Shown in pieces: positions 12,624-24,405 of a stretch of DNA of 64,000 nt. Each line of letters starts with the position of its first letter. Position 1 is the first letter of the stretch. This DNA is from Volutella citrinella (taxonomy: Eukaryota > Ascomycota > Sordariomycetes > Hypocreales > Nectriaceae), in contig JAWZSP010000004.1 in assembly GCA_034401135.1 (NCBI GenBank), positions 1,550,001 through 1,614,000 on the forward strand, given 5' to 3'. The position numbers were made by a program, and so were the translations under genes. The notes beneath the pieces were generated by a model, which saw only the letters and a program-made list of their open reading frames with translations, made no database searches and was not told the DNA's origin.

Positions 12624-14741
12624 GGCGAGAGAGGATTCCGTCGAGGACGGGTGGAGCCAATGAGCCTAGTAAGTGATGTGTGTTCAGGTTCGGGTTCAGG
12701 TTCAGGCGTGTAAGTGCTGCGACTTGGTGTTGTTGAAGGTACAAGTAAGCCCCAGACAGCGACGACACCTTGAACAGGTTGTTATTCCATCTGCCGGCAT
12801 CCAAGCAGACACTGGCATTTAGTAGCGACCTTTTAAAGCAGGCGGTTGCGCCTTTGCCGTGCAAACAAAGCAGTGGGATGCGTTGGTGGTGGCGGCGGCT
12901 CTGTCGTCGTGGGGAGGGGGCCATGCGGGCGTGGCAGGCGTGCGTCACCCACCAACGTCAACTGCATGCTAGCCCTGAAGGGACGCCGGGTCACCCGCAA
13001 CCCGACCCGCCACAACGGCACCGAAGAGCCGACTCCGGGGGAGCGCTGTGAGGATGATGGGGGAGAGGGTGTTGCATCAGCGGCTGGTGCAACAGTGCCT
13101 TGCCTTGCCTTGCCTTGCCATTGCCTCTGGGCTTCTCTCTCGGCTTCAAACCGGAGACTCAATTGTCAACTCCAGCCACCGACGTCTTCCCGTTGGCCGT
13201 TATTGCTACGGGCGACGGCGCAGCAGGTTCATGTCCATGACATGATGGGTCCATCGTACAGCGCAGCGTCGGCGGCTAGGGCATCCATCCATGATCCATC
13301 CGGACGGGAGCCAAGCTTGCCAAGAAAGGGACCGGACCATCTGAACTGGCTGGTCCTCGCCACTCGAGCTGCCGGCAACGAGGCAAGACGTTACCGCTCG
13401 GTCAATGCAGCCGCTGGTTTCACGTCAGAAGTTGGAACTTGGGGTTGCAGGACTGCGACGCCGGCAGATGGTCAGGGACCACTGGATTCCATCGTGTCGA
13501 TCCCCACGTGGAGCTCTGGCTGTCTCGGGCCAGTACTCAGGGTACTTGTGGACATGCCACCAGCCTCCATTGCTCCTGCAGAGTCTGCCGTGCTGAGGAC
13601 TTGCACTGCAGGTGGACAATTGTCACAGCACACATGACAACCCATCCGTCTTACCGCCACGACTCGCCTAACGCCGCAACCCTGATGCTCAAATTCTTGC
13701 CGTCGCTCTCATCACGGCCAAACTGCGCAGATGGGATAAGCGTGCGGCCACATTCGTCGCGCCGTTCGGGGCTGCCGCGTGTCTCCGAGCTGTCCCCACT
13801 GACGGGCGGCATGGCGTTCCAGGGTCCTCTCAAGTCTCAACCTCCAGCGGGTCACGTCAACTGACGTCGTTGCGCGGTGCAGCGCAGTGCCGGCGCCGTC
13901 TCACCCGCCCACTTCCCGCGCGGGCTTCGGCATCAAGGACCCCCGACCAGCATTACGCGGACACGGCCGAGACCAACGCAGGGGGCGGAGTAGAAGAAGC
14001 TTTTGCCATTCGATTCACTCTTAAAACACAAGGAACGGGAGGGCAAACTTTGTGCCCCTTGCCCTCTTGTTCTCTTTCTGGCCAAGACAGGCAGTCACTG
14101 CCCTGGCTTTGGGGTTTTGGTGATTGCCCGCACTGGCTCACCCACACTTGTACTGTACTGTGCCCTGTCTCAGCGGTCCGTCCAAACGCTCCCACTCATA
14201 CATCTTCTCGCATATGCAGAGAATAATTAGCATCAAATAGCCTGCGACACTCGGAGCAAAACATCTTCGTCTTATTTCCTAGACACTACATCACCTGGCT
14301 AGATCCTCTCCTGCCGCGCCAGCGCCGTCCTCCTCATCTCGTCCCGTCCAATGGCCTCGCCCGTTATTCGTCTGCCTGCCAGCCGCAGCCCCCAAGCTCC
14401 AGGCAGCCTCAAAAGCTCTCCTCCTCCCCTCAGCGCTGCGACCTCAAGGCGACAGCCAATTAGTTGTCTCGCATCGTAGCCGAGCCTGCGGGATGGATGG
14501 TAACTCTGCGCCTGTCCGTCGGCGGGCGGGTGCTTGGCCATCTGATGGGCGATAAATAAGCACGTAGATTCCCCTTCGTAGTCTGTAGCCTAAATTGTGA
14601 GGACCTCACGAGATTCCATCAATCCGCAGATAACGACAACAAAAGCGTCGCTGTAGCTCTGCGTTCCCCACCAGCAACCAGCAAGACAAAAATATCAACA
14701 ACTGCAACAGTTCACCACCTCAACCGACTCAGCCTCCCATC
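12624..14741. other. Intergenic region, 2.1 kb, no gene seen
   Basis: It lies between divergently transcribed genes (aspartic protease on minus, V-ATPase subunit on plus), so it holds both promoters. A 263-codon plus-strand frame at 12846-13637 looks spurious. TTGCC tandem copies occur near 13099-13118. Nothing else is supported. Confidence 0.5.
13097..13120. repeat. TTGCC short tandem repeat
   Basis: About four and a half copies of the pentamer CCTTG/TTGCC in tandem, in non-coding DNA. Confidence 0.8.
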
Positions 14742-15640
14742 ATGGATTACCAAATTATGCTGGCCATGGACCGTTGGTACGAACTTCATGGCACCCATTC
14801 CATTCCCGTGGCTACCATCAGATGCCCTGTGTATTCGTTATGACGAAAGCTAACCATTGTATTTCTCACCACAGTCCTGCCTACTCCGTATGTCGATTCG
14901 CCGTCCACGTCCTCTAACACGTCCGCCCATTCTAATCTTCGCGCTCCCAGTCCTTCTTCGGTGCCATGGGCTGCGCCTGTGCCATCGTCTTTACTACCGT
15001 CGGGGCTGCTTACGGCACAGCAAAGTCTGCTACCGCCATCTTCTCCTGCGGCGTTCTGCGCCCAGATATGCTCATGCAAAACACGTACGGATCAATCTCA
15101 CCTCACGCCTTGTCTCCCTATCGACGCCCAGTTGGCTGCCACTTCGGGCGGTAGCGCCAGCTTGAATCCGCAAACAGAGTGTCCCAAACAAGCTCGAGGG
15201 TGATAAGTTAAAGCCAGGATAACGCGGTGGCTGACCCGTATATTATATTGCAGACTATGCTCCATCATGGCCCAGATCCTGTCCATCTACGGACTCGTTG
15301 CCAGCGTCATCATGTCGAACTCCATTCGAGAGAAGATGCCCCTCTACACCGGCTTCATGCAGCTCGGCGCCGGCCTCGCTGTCGGGCTCTGCGGCTTGGC
15401 AGCGGGCTTCGCCATCGGCATTGTCGGAGATTCCGGAGGTGAGTTCCATCATGATTCTTCCAGTCAAGCACAAGTGCTCATCAGCCATCCACAGTTCGTG
15501 CGAGTACCCAACAGCCACGCCTGTATATTGGAATGGTGCTCATCCTCATCTTCGCCGAGGTCCTGGGCCTCTACGGCGTCATCGTCTCCATTCTGATGCT
15601 CACCCGCTCCAACCTTGATGTGACCGAGTGTAAGTTCTGA
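14742..15640 (+). CDS. V-type ATPase proteolipid subunit c, divergent copy
   Basis: Predicted 170-residue membrane proteolipid of the vacuolar H+-ATPase Vo rotor. Five exons: 14742-14776, 14875-14887 (only 13 bases), 14951-15084, 15254-15438 and 15495-15640; each join restores the family pattern. Four membrane helices are expected. Key segments are [50 protein letters not shown] and [14 protein letters not shown], which keeps the proton-carrying glutamate of helix 4. The QQPRL motif between helices 3 and 4 is present. It looks most like subunit c (Vma3 type) but differs from the standard fungal c at many usually constant sites (for example [15 protein letters not shown] and [12 protein letters not shown]), so it may be a second, diverged copy. 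The C-terminus reads LDVTECKF if the last possible donor (GTAAGT at 15630) is not used. Confidence 0.85.
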
Positions 15641-15831
15641 GCGCGACGCCCCGGTCATGGGCAAGCAAGCCAGAGATACGTCCGCCGGGAAGACGTCGCG
15701 CCATCCTTCGGGGGGTCGAAAACTCGTGCAATAGCAACAATGGGGGTATCGATAGTCTAGAATTGCGATACGATGCACATCAAACTTGCTCATGCCCAAC
15801 ATGAAAACAATCAACTCCAACCCACGTCCCA

Positions 15832-18800
15832 CTATAGCTTCCATTCGTTGACATTGTCCGTTTTTGAAATGAATGGCTCGTCAATCCTCTTGATGGCCAA
15901 GTCGCTGCAGAGAATGCTACATTGATTGTTAGCCGAGATCCAGAGACTGGGTCTCCCCACATGTTTCATCATCACTTACCAAGCAGAAGCCACCAATGCA
16001 TCCAACTCTGCCACCACGCTTTCGCGGCGTGTGCCGTTGACCAACCCCTTGTGGATCTGCATCTGCAACTCCCTGATCCTCGATGCCTTGCTCTTGGTCT
16101 CTTGTTCCAATACTTTCCGCCCCAGGCAATCCGAATGGAATGAGTGCTGACAAGGGAACACAAAGAACTGCCGGCTGAGCAGCGGCAGACCACATACGTA
16201 GCACTTCTCGCCGGGCTCGACAATGGCGTACCTGTGATCCAGTGCTGCGATATCGACCTTGATATTACTGGCAGTCTGCGATGACTCGTCCATCTCCGTC
16301 TTCAGGGATTCTATGTTGCGGCTGTAATCCTCGAGCGCGGCGCAGATTTCCTCCTTGAAGTCGTCGATTACGACGAAATCGGGGAAGAATGGAATCAAAT
16401 CCTCAATCTTGAGAAGGTCGCATCGCTTCAAAAACTCAATGGCAGTCTTGATGCCATTGGACTTGGAAATGACCTTGCGGGCCACCGCGAGCCAGAGCCG
16501 CTTTCGTAGCTGGGGGTTCGTCATGGGCCGATCAGCAATAACTGCAGCGAGCTCAACCTCATCGTGCGACAGAGCAAGATCGACAGCCTGTAGATACTGC
16601 CCCATGCTCGTGTAGATGTGCACACAGGACAGCGTGCGGTGGTGCTGGATGCAGAGCCTGAGTGCGAAATCGGGATCGTATCGAGGCTCCTCTCCCTGGG
16701 ACTGCAGATACGACAAGAGTCCCGACTCGTCCTTGGACGGGTGTGACGCGCGGATTGAAACCAGAGTATTGTGCACTGCAGTGTCCTTGGAGTTCAGCTG
16801 ATAGACAGCATAGTTGAGGTATCGTACGGCCTGATTTTGCGCCGACGGACCTGTATATGTGCGATTATATTCCAGGAAGGCAGGGATGAGGCTTCGCGGC
16901 TTGAGTTCCGGGTGCCTCATCAGGACCTCAACCAGTTCGCCGGCGGCATGCGTCATCAACACGCTGCTGTAGCGGTAGAATACTTCAGTGTCAGTCTGCT
17001 TCTTGAGGACGTTTAAAACCTCGCTCCATCTCTCTCGCTGAACCCAATATGAGAGGACGTAATTGTAGTCGTTGACCGCGTTGGCGAAATAGAGCAGCTC
17101 TCCCTCTCGGCCGTGGCTGCTGATGACGTCGTAGACCATTTTCCGATCCAGGTCGCCCTTGTACTTGTCCACAAACGTCTGATATTCCCGCCGGACCGAC
17201 TCGAGTAGCTTTCGAGACTCTGTGGAGTTCAGGTTCTCGGCCAACTCTGCCTGGGTCATGATGGTGTCGTCCAACGAGTTGAGTTTGGACATGAAGACCT
17301 CGACAAGCCAGCCCGCGACCATCATACGTTGCATGGTTGCCGCTTTTTTCGTGGACCCAAGTTTGGTCAGCAGGAACTTCCGCAGCGCATCAGGCTGGTT
17401 GTTGTCAATGATGCTTAGCGCAACATCCTCGAATGGCTTGTTGCTTCGTCCCCAGACCGCCGCAGCCTCGATCCAGTGTCCCTTTCCGGACAGATAGTCG
17501 CCATATGCTGTCGCCACAGTTTCCTTCTGGGTATGGGTGCGTGCATGGAACAGCGCAGGCTCAAACATCTGCAAATTCATCATAATCTCCCATATGTTGC
17601 GGTCCTCATCCCGTACCACAATCTCAAAAATCGCCTCTGATGTAAATAGCCAATATGTGTTCTTCTGCATGTCCACCGAAAACCCCAGAGGTTTCTGGCC
17701 TTGCCCAAGAACATCGTGCTCGGAAACCTTGGCTCCAGTAAGTCGATTGGAAGTCACGACGCGTCCTCCTATCAGGCTCACGATGTGCCACTGGGTCAGT
17801 ATAATATCATCAATCACATCTCCAGAAGCGGTGCGCCTGGCGGCCGGATCGGGCGCGACTATTTGAGACCTAGAAATCATCTTAGATTCCGAAATGATCT
17901 TGGTGCCCAAACTGTCTTCAGCAGGTGCAGTGGATAATCGCCCATGGAATATGCCCTGAGGTGATAGCCAGGCGAAGGGGCGATCGGGCATAACGTCGTC
18001 GTGGGTGTTCATATCGGGGGGATCGGGAGAGACAGCCAGCGTAGAGCGCGCGCCTGTCGAGGTGCGTGGCAGCTCATGAACAACAGGCTGCTCAGACTCG
18101 AACAGTTTTGTGTACACAGAGCCCGAGCCATCGTGGCCGTGGCCTATTTTCCCTATTAGATGGAAGAGCCGGCTCTGGGTAGCGATGACGACTCTTCGCG
18201 TATCCGGCTTGCCCTGCAAGTCATCCACCCAGAGGCCAGTGATGGGGCCATCAGGGAGCTTGTGAAGGTTCTTCAGGTGCTTCACTTCCTTCTTGTAGAA
18301 CTCCTTGGAGGTCTCGATGAAGGCCTCGTATATATTCCCGTCCGAAGCTCCGATGAGAATCTCTCGCGTGGATGCAGTCGGCAGTGACGGGTTCCAAGCC
18401 ACGCTCTCAATGGCGACGCCTCGCAATCGGCCTAGAGGCCGAGGCTGTTTCGACTGCGTGTGGAGGTAATAGTTTTCGCCGAGCGCGGTGCAGATGATAA
18501 GATGCGATGCCGTGGGGTCTAGAAACATGCGTCGGATGACGCCCACCTCGGTCGTCTTCTTGGGCAGGTCGATATCTGGTCGCAACTGTTAGCCATCGTC
18601 GTCAAGGCAGCAGTGCGTCCTGCCGAGGGGAGTCCCCCTCACCATCAATGTCCTGGGGCCGCTCTAGGTCGATGCGAAGAATGCGCCCGTTGGATAGAGC
18701 GAGAATAATGACATTATTGGCGACTTGGCCGGCAACAAAGTCGGCGGCGATGGAGAACTGGAGCTGCACGCGCTCGACGGTGAATACGGGCTCCTCCAGG

Positions 18801-19117
18801 CCCTGAGTGCCGTTGGAGGCGGCGAAGCCGTCTTGCAGGTCAAGGGCCATAGCTTCAAGTCTCACGGGCGCATATTCAGCAGCCGAGTCGTTCACAGGGT
18901 GTAGCTCGTTTTCGGCTGGAGGCACAGTCGTCCGCGGCGTCTTCGGATGCTCTTGAATCGGTTGTGGGGAGGGAGCTGGCGGTGGTTGGAGTTGGGGGAG
19001 GTGGGTGGCTCAGGCCAACAGCTCCCCACCCAAATCAACCGCTGATTCGTTCACAAGGCAGCTCATGCCTCTGGGAGCTGCAGCCTGCCGCCCATGCGGA
19101 CGTACCTCAGCCACCAT
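15832..19117 (-). CDS. vps18: Vps18/Pep3, HOPS-CORVET core subunit with RING finger
   Basis: Predicted core subunit of the HOPS and CORVET tethering complexes, needed for vacuolar and endosomal membrane fusion. Main exons on the minus strand: 18643-18949 (with an uncertain 12-base first exon at 19106-19117), 15980-18575 and 15832-15904, about 995 residues. It has the N-terminal beta-propeller region of the Pep3/Vps18/deep orange family, a long alpha-solenoid (clathrin-repeat-like), and a C-terminal RING-H2 start CYVCGLPLLSRQFFVFPCQHSFH. The last intron is supported because it restores the conserved tail SACSDLAIKRIDEPFI. The first exon is weakly supported: no ATG precedes the conserved region in frame before a TGA, and the best solution is ATG GTG GCT GAG with a GTACGT donor. 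Its 3' end faces the V-ATPase gene. Confidence 0.88.
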
Positions 19118-19804
19118 TACATCACCGCCTAGACATGTTCGGTGAGCGCTCGCTACATTGGCATTGCAACGAAATAACCTGCCTCGTCTACCTATCGCTA
19201 ATTGGTTTTTTTACGGACGAAAACATGGATAAAAATGTAGCATTAACAATATTCTTCAAGCGTCGGCCTCTCTTGGCTTCAGCTTCTCCATCCAGCAACA
19301 GCATGCAGCCAGCCGACAGCGTGCTTCTATTCTGCCAGGCTACTGTGGATGCAAGCTGCCCCCTTCCCACCAATGCAAACCCCCTTCTTTGTAATGACAC
19401 TGGCCTAGGGCCATGAAAGATGCAGAGAGGTGACCATGACAATGTACAATATATGCCCCGGAAATTTGATCATCAGAACGCCGTTTCACACCCAACTCGA
19501 TACGCCAAAACACTTATACACCATCGGTTGCGCCAGATATCAACATACCCACGCATTTTGGGCCCGGTGCTTGCCGAACCATGTGAATGAGGCTCGCAAT
19601 CACGCCCGAGTAACAATTAGTTATCCCACAGTTGCCGTGGGCATCTCTCTCGGCGCCGGGCTAGGTTCCCGCCTGTCGCGCACATCGTCGTCGCCAGCGT
19701 GAAGGGTTGGGTCGGGGCTGCACTCGTCAACCAGTTCGGTGTTGGGAGAGCCACGCCGTTCCAAAACCCTGGCCAGGTCAATCGGTTCCGTGTCGAGTGG
19801 CTTC
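19118..19804. other. Intergenic region, no gene seen
   Basis: Upstream of vps18 and downstream of the methyltransferase, both on the minus strand. No supported coding frame was found. It probably holds the vps18 promoter. Confidence 0.5.
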
Positions 19805-21094
19805 CTACCGATAGCCACACGCAGTTTCAGACAAGCCCTTGGAAGCCTCAGGGTTCTTCGCTAGATCGGCCAAGTCTCGGGCGGCTTGCTCGCACGCTGC
19901 TTTGCATTTCTCGGGATCCCACCCCATCTGTTCCGTGAGAATGCGAAGGTAGTGGGCTTCTACGGCGTCGAGGCACGAGATGAGCCAGATCTTGCCCACT
20001 GATTGTTCGGCAACGGACATGGGAATGGTAAACTCGGTCACGCGAACATCAACGAAGCCCGCACTCATGAGGGCCTGAGGCTCCAGATGATGCGTGCTGC
20101 GCGGTCGACCTGATTTCGCGGCTCCGATGGTGATATCTCGGTTCATTTCATGCATTGGCGAGTCTGGCGGGAAGCAGTCGACGAACTTCAAGAAGCCCTC
20201 GGCGGCATCAAAGTCTTGCATCTCAATCCAACCACCGGGCTTTAGCGAGTAAAATGCATTGTCGTAGATGAAATTCCAATTTTTGAAGGCACCATCCATG
20301 CCTCTGAAGTGAATCAGGTCATAGAGGTCGGGGTGGCGGTCCCAGTCCTCTGCATCCTCAATTTCGAAGAAGACATTCATCGGGACGCTCCTCGTCTCGG
20401 CAATGGCAGCGATGTCGGTGCCCACAACTTCACATTGCGGGTGCAGTTCAGCCATCCTAATTGCCCAGTCGCCCGTACCCGTACCGACATCAAGGATATG
20501 GGTGGGTGCTTCCAGTGGCGCCAAGGTAAGTTCGTCATTGAGAACATGGACGAAGACTTGGTGCTGAAGTGTAAGTCGCATCTGCTCTACCTCGTCGTTG
20601 GGCATAAAATACTCTCGACAATAACGACGGCCGTGGATTTCGCGGTAGTCGAGATCTTGGGCCCATAATGACCGGGTGGATGCGGCCCTGTGCCAGGTTA
20701 GCTGCATGTCTGCAGAAAAGGCCAAGGCAATCAAGATGAACTTGTCGATGGCATAGGAGAGTGTCTGCTCTGGTTGGGCGGGGGAAACTCACATGTCCAT
20801 ATCAAGGCTAGGGGAGAGCCCGGGGGAGAGGGGCATGTCTGGGCGATAGACGGGGTAGTGGCTGCGAGGGTAGATTGAAATCATGTCGTCGTCGTCGTAC
20901 TCATCGGTATCAACTATGCTGGTCATGGCCGTGTGCGCACCATCGCTGGCCGCCAGGTCGCTCAGAGTGTCATCGGTTGACTGGCGGGCGCTCTGCGGAG
21001 CGTACGAGTCCTCGGAAGACATTGTGCTTGTGACGGAGCGTTCGTGGGATGAATGCGCAGTCTTGCGCGGCTTGGAGCGCCGTTTCCTTGCCAT
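19805..21094 (-). CDS. LaeA-like SAM-dependent methyltransferase
   Basis: Predicted S-adenosylmethionine-dependent methyltransferase of 394 residues, related to the LaeA/LlmX group of fungal methyltransferases. Exons 20793-21094 and 19805-20687. The first exon encodes a low-complexity Ser/Asp-rich leader of about 100 residues with a basic start (ARKRRSKPRK). The catalytic domain starts at YREIHGRRYCREYFMPNDE, then SAM motif I THILDVGTGTGDWAIRMAE, the acidic motif VVGTDI, the YDLIHFRGMDG segment and GGWIEMQDFDA, all typical of the group. Donor GTGAGT is clear; the acceptor is inferred at 20688 because it keeps the frame, while a pyrimidine-richer acceptor 20 bases upstream would not. Some relatives control secondary metabolism or development, others have unknown roles. 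No biosynthetic cluster lies nearby. Confidence 0.85.
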
Positions 21095-23242
21095 CTGGCG
21101 CGTTGTGGTGGTCGCAGCTATCGCACTCGGTGTAGGGCGGCAACGGCAAATGTCATGATTTGGGTTCGAGTTGGGTCAGACTGGCTAGCTCGAGCAAGGC
21201 GGGCGCAGGTCGGCTTGAGGCTCGCAGGCGAATTGTAGTGGATGTGGTTGTGGATGCAGGGACGCCTAAGAGGCGAGCCGGGCACACGGAGTGGATGTGA
21301 CTGCACGGGTGAGGCTGAGGCCGCAGACGACGTCGGCAGTAGCCGTAATGAGTGTGAAGGTGTCGTCAGAAATTGGTGGTTGTGCAAGACGGAGTCGCTT
21401 GGGACTGTCCGGGCTTAAAGATTCAAGAATGGGCGGAGTCGCAAGGCACGGTAGAAGAACCACGGTCCACGAGCGCCTCTCGCACAACGGGAGGAGGTGG
21501 CGAGCTGATTGGTAGCGGGCAGTGGAGAGAGAGCCGGCTCTGGGACCCCTGCCGCTGGTGACTTGAACTTGGTGGCTCCAGGCCAGTACGGCACTAGTCC
21601 CCCTCGCCTGAGCGTAGTGTTGTAGGCGTACGGGGGTCTGTTGAGCGAGCAGCGGCGGGCAGCCTTCCACGCGGTGTGTACTCTGAAGGTAGTTTGTTTG
21701 GCGCAACAAGTTCCCGACCGTCTCCGCCTTGGTGATTCCCTTGCCTTGCCTTTGCTGCTTATAGGCAGAGGCAAGAGTAGAGCTTCTGCTTGAGAGTCCC
21801 AGGAACGTTGATTGTGGGCGGCGTGGGCCATGAACCCTGCCCGACCAGCGAGGGCACTGGGGCAGTCCGTCGTTGGAGCAGGAGCACCAAGCAACAACAG
21901 CATGAGCACACCCGGGACCGTGGAGAGGTACATCGCTGGGACAGGGATGGCACGCAAGTCTACGGGGCCTGGGCATTGGCTGGTGGTGAGAAGGGGGGCC
22001 CGGGGGAAGGAATATTGGCGATGGTGCTGGGGTGGCCCCAGCCGGGAGCAGGCCGGTTTTGGAATAGTGCCAACGCCAACTCTTGACAAGAACTAGGTCA
22101 GCGCAGGGATTGGCATGGAGAATGGCCCAATGGCCCAAGGCCCCAAGAGCCCCTACCACCGCCCATCCAACTGGATTATTGTGGGCACCGCCTGAGTTTG
22201 CTGGGCCTCGCTGCCACTCTGGAGATATGGGCAAGACAAGTCGGGTTGTTCTCTCATGCCGGGCCAGGGCTACCTGCAAGGTAGCAGGGACGCACACGCA
22301 CACGCACGACGCACTGCACAATGCACCATAAGCGACCCGTTTGACAGCTGCCAATAGCACCGATGATATCGATGAGCTGCTGCGAATACACATGGTCTCG
22401 GGTTGCACGAGGACCGGCCTTGCGGCGTTCCATTACTTCGGGTTGTTAGCCAGCGTCCTGCGAGGAACTATTGCAAATGTATGGACTTAGTGCGCTGTAC
22501 AGACCATGTGGGCAGTCAACATCCATCCGTGGCTTGCCGCAAGATACGCGATGGTCATATCGGTACTGTGCTAGTACATTCTCGCTTCCCACGGCAGCCA
22601 AGGCCGTCGGAGAGGGAATGTCAGCGAGAGGAGCAAGGAGTCAGCACATTTGACAGCGCACTGCTACTTAGCCCGCTATGTACTCTACCGGGCTCGCGAT
22701 GATGCTCGCCTCACAGGCCAGAGCTCCCAGCCTCGGATACTGAGGTCGCCAAGCGACGACGACGACCAGTGTCAATCGGGTGTGCTAATAAGGTAGTAGT
22801 CGAGGCTATTCCCTACTAGCCCCCGCAGCTGCCCGTGCCGTATCTCTCGGTTCTGACGCCGTAGCGGGTGGACGGTAGAGGCGGCGGGCGGAGCATCATG
22901 AGACATGGACCACGACTACTAGAAGTAGTGGTACTGCCTCCTCGTCAACCTGTTATACCGTCCCCAATGTGCCTTGCTGATAATCCATTTACCAAGGGGA
23001 TCCGTCGTCGTTTGCATGCCTTTGTCGGAGTCTACCAATCCTCGAGGAAGAGGCACGGTTCCATCGTCAGCGGCGCGGACAGTACCCAGTCTCACACCAC
23101 AGGAGCTTCCCGCGAGCCTTGGTCGACTTCGACTTGAACGGGATGTCCGCATACCACAGGCTGCTCCAGATCGGCGGGCCGGATGTCACAGTGGGTGCCC
23201 GCCTGGGAGGGAGGCGTGGGAGGCCAGATGGTGCGAGGGCAA

Positions 23243-23260
23243 TTTTTTTTTTTTTTTTTT
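23243..23260. repeat. Poly-T tract, 18 bases
   Basis: An uninterrupted run of 18 T bases in non-coding DNA, similar in size to the one at 3724. Confidence 0.9.
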
Positions 23261-23380
23261 GCCAGCGCCGCAAGGTTAGCAACCTGGAACGCAACAACGC
23301 AGGCAAGGGCCCCGTCGACGCTTCCTTTCCTACTAGAAACAGTCGGCCGCATGCCAGCGCACCAGGTGAGGCTGTTGCTG

Positions 23381-23420
23381 CAAAGCCAAAGCCAAAGCCA
23401 AAGCCAATAGAAAGCCAAAG
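23381..23420. repeat. AAAGCC hexamer repeat
   Basis: Five to six near-perfect copies of the hexamer CAAAGC/AAAGCC, interrupted by AATAG, in non-coding DNA. Confidence 0.8.
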
Positions 23421-24375
23421 TCAAAGGCAAAAGATCATGACCAAGACCCGCCTTGCCATTTGCATCTTCCTTTTCCCCTCGGTTCCACCCGATCCCGCCC
23501 ACATCGACACCCACTACAGCAAGCCCATGGCTACCATGGCTTCCTCAATGGCGCTGAGTCCACGGTGCTTCAACTGCCAACATGCTACCAGCGACCAATA
23601 TACGCGCACGCTAGCCTGCCTCTCATGCGCTGCCGGACAGTAGTGTCCGCCTTCACTCGTGAAAGGACCCAAGAGTCAGGGCTTGCGGCACCCCATTTTC
23701 CTCCTTCACAACGCTGTGGAGAATCCGGCTCAAGCTGAAGTTTATGCTGGTGGTCTGCGGTCCAGGCCCGCGTGCTCGGGCCGTCACGCACACTCACCAC
23801 CGACTAGGCAAGCGTCGAGAAGCCATTGACAGCTTCCAATCTCCACGTTCCGCCCGGCACATGGTAATTAGATATGACACTCCCGCATGCAACCCGCTCA
23901 AGGTCCCGGATTGTCAATCACAGGCCCTCGGGGGACGTCTTGCCTCGGAAAGCACCCAGTCATCATGCGCGCTGCCAATACCCCCAAACCAACCTTTGCC
24001 TTGGAGCGCTAGAACGTATCCCAACATCTTTTATCGCGGGAGGTTGTGTGTTTCAAACGCACAGCTCACCACAGCCTGCCTAGTAGGAATCAAAAGCCCA
24101 ACACCGCTGGGGGCGCACGAGCAACAGGTGTGACCTGATCATCTTGATGCGACTACGGGAAGGACGGGAACTGCGTAATGGCCACTTGCAGGTCAGTGCT
24201 TTGGTGGTGGAACGGACTGGAACCCGGGCCCGCCTGAATCCTGATCCTTCAGCGTCCACTCCGCCAAGCAAACCAACGCATGCGGCAAGCCTCCTCGCCT
24301 TGATCAGCGAGCCAGCAACGACTTGATAACGGGCTGACAATGGCGCCAATCTCCTCCAGCGAACCTGCTCCTCAG

Positions 24376-24405
24376 CCCGCTGAGACACTGCCCGCTGAGA
24401 CATTG
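24376..24405. repeat. 15-base tandem direct repeat
   Basis: Two adjacent copies of CCCGCTGAGACAYTG that differ at one base. No coding frame is supported here. Confidence 0.8.

Noticed and set aside
12846..13637. 263-codon plus-strand open frame
   Set aside because: It lies in the promoter gap, shows Gly/Arg/Pro/Ser-rich composition and no recognisable domain. It covers the TTGCC repeat.
21266..22408. 380-codon minus-strand open frame
   Set aside because: Composition is Ser/Pro/Arg/Cys-rich with low-complexity repeats, no domain pattern and no splice logic. It overlaps several equally long frames on the other strand, typical of chance in GC-rich DNA.
24030..24070. Possible T-arm-like hairpin (TGTGTGTTTCAAACGCACA)
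   Set aside because: Only a short stem-loop; no other tRNA parts nearby, and the loop lacks the conserved pattern.
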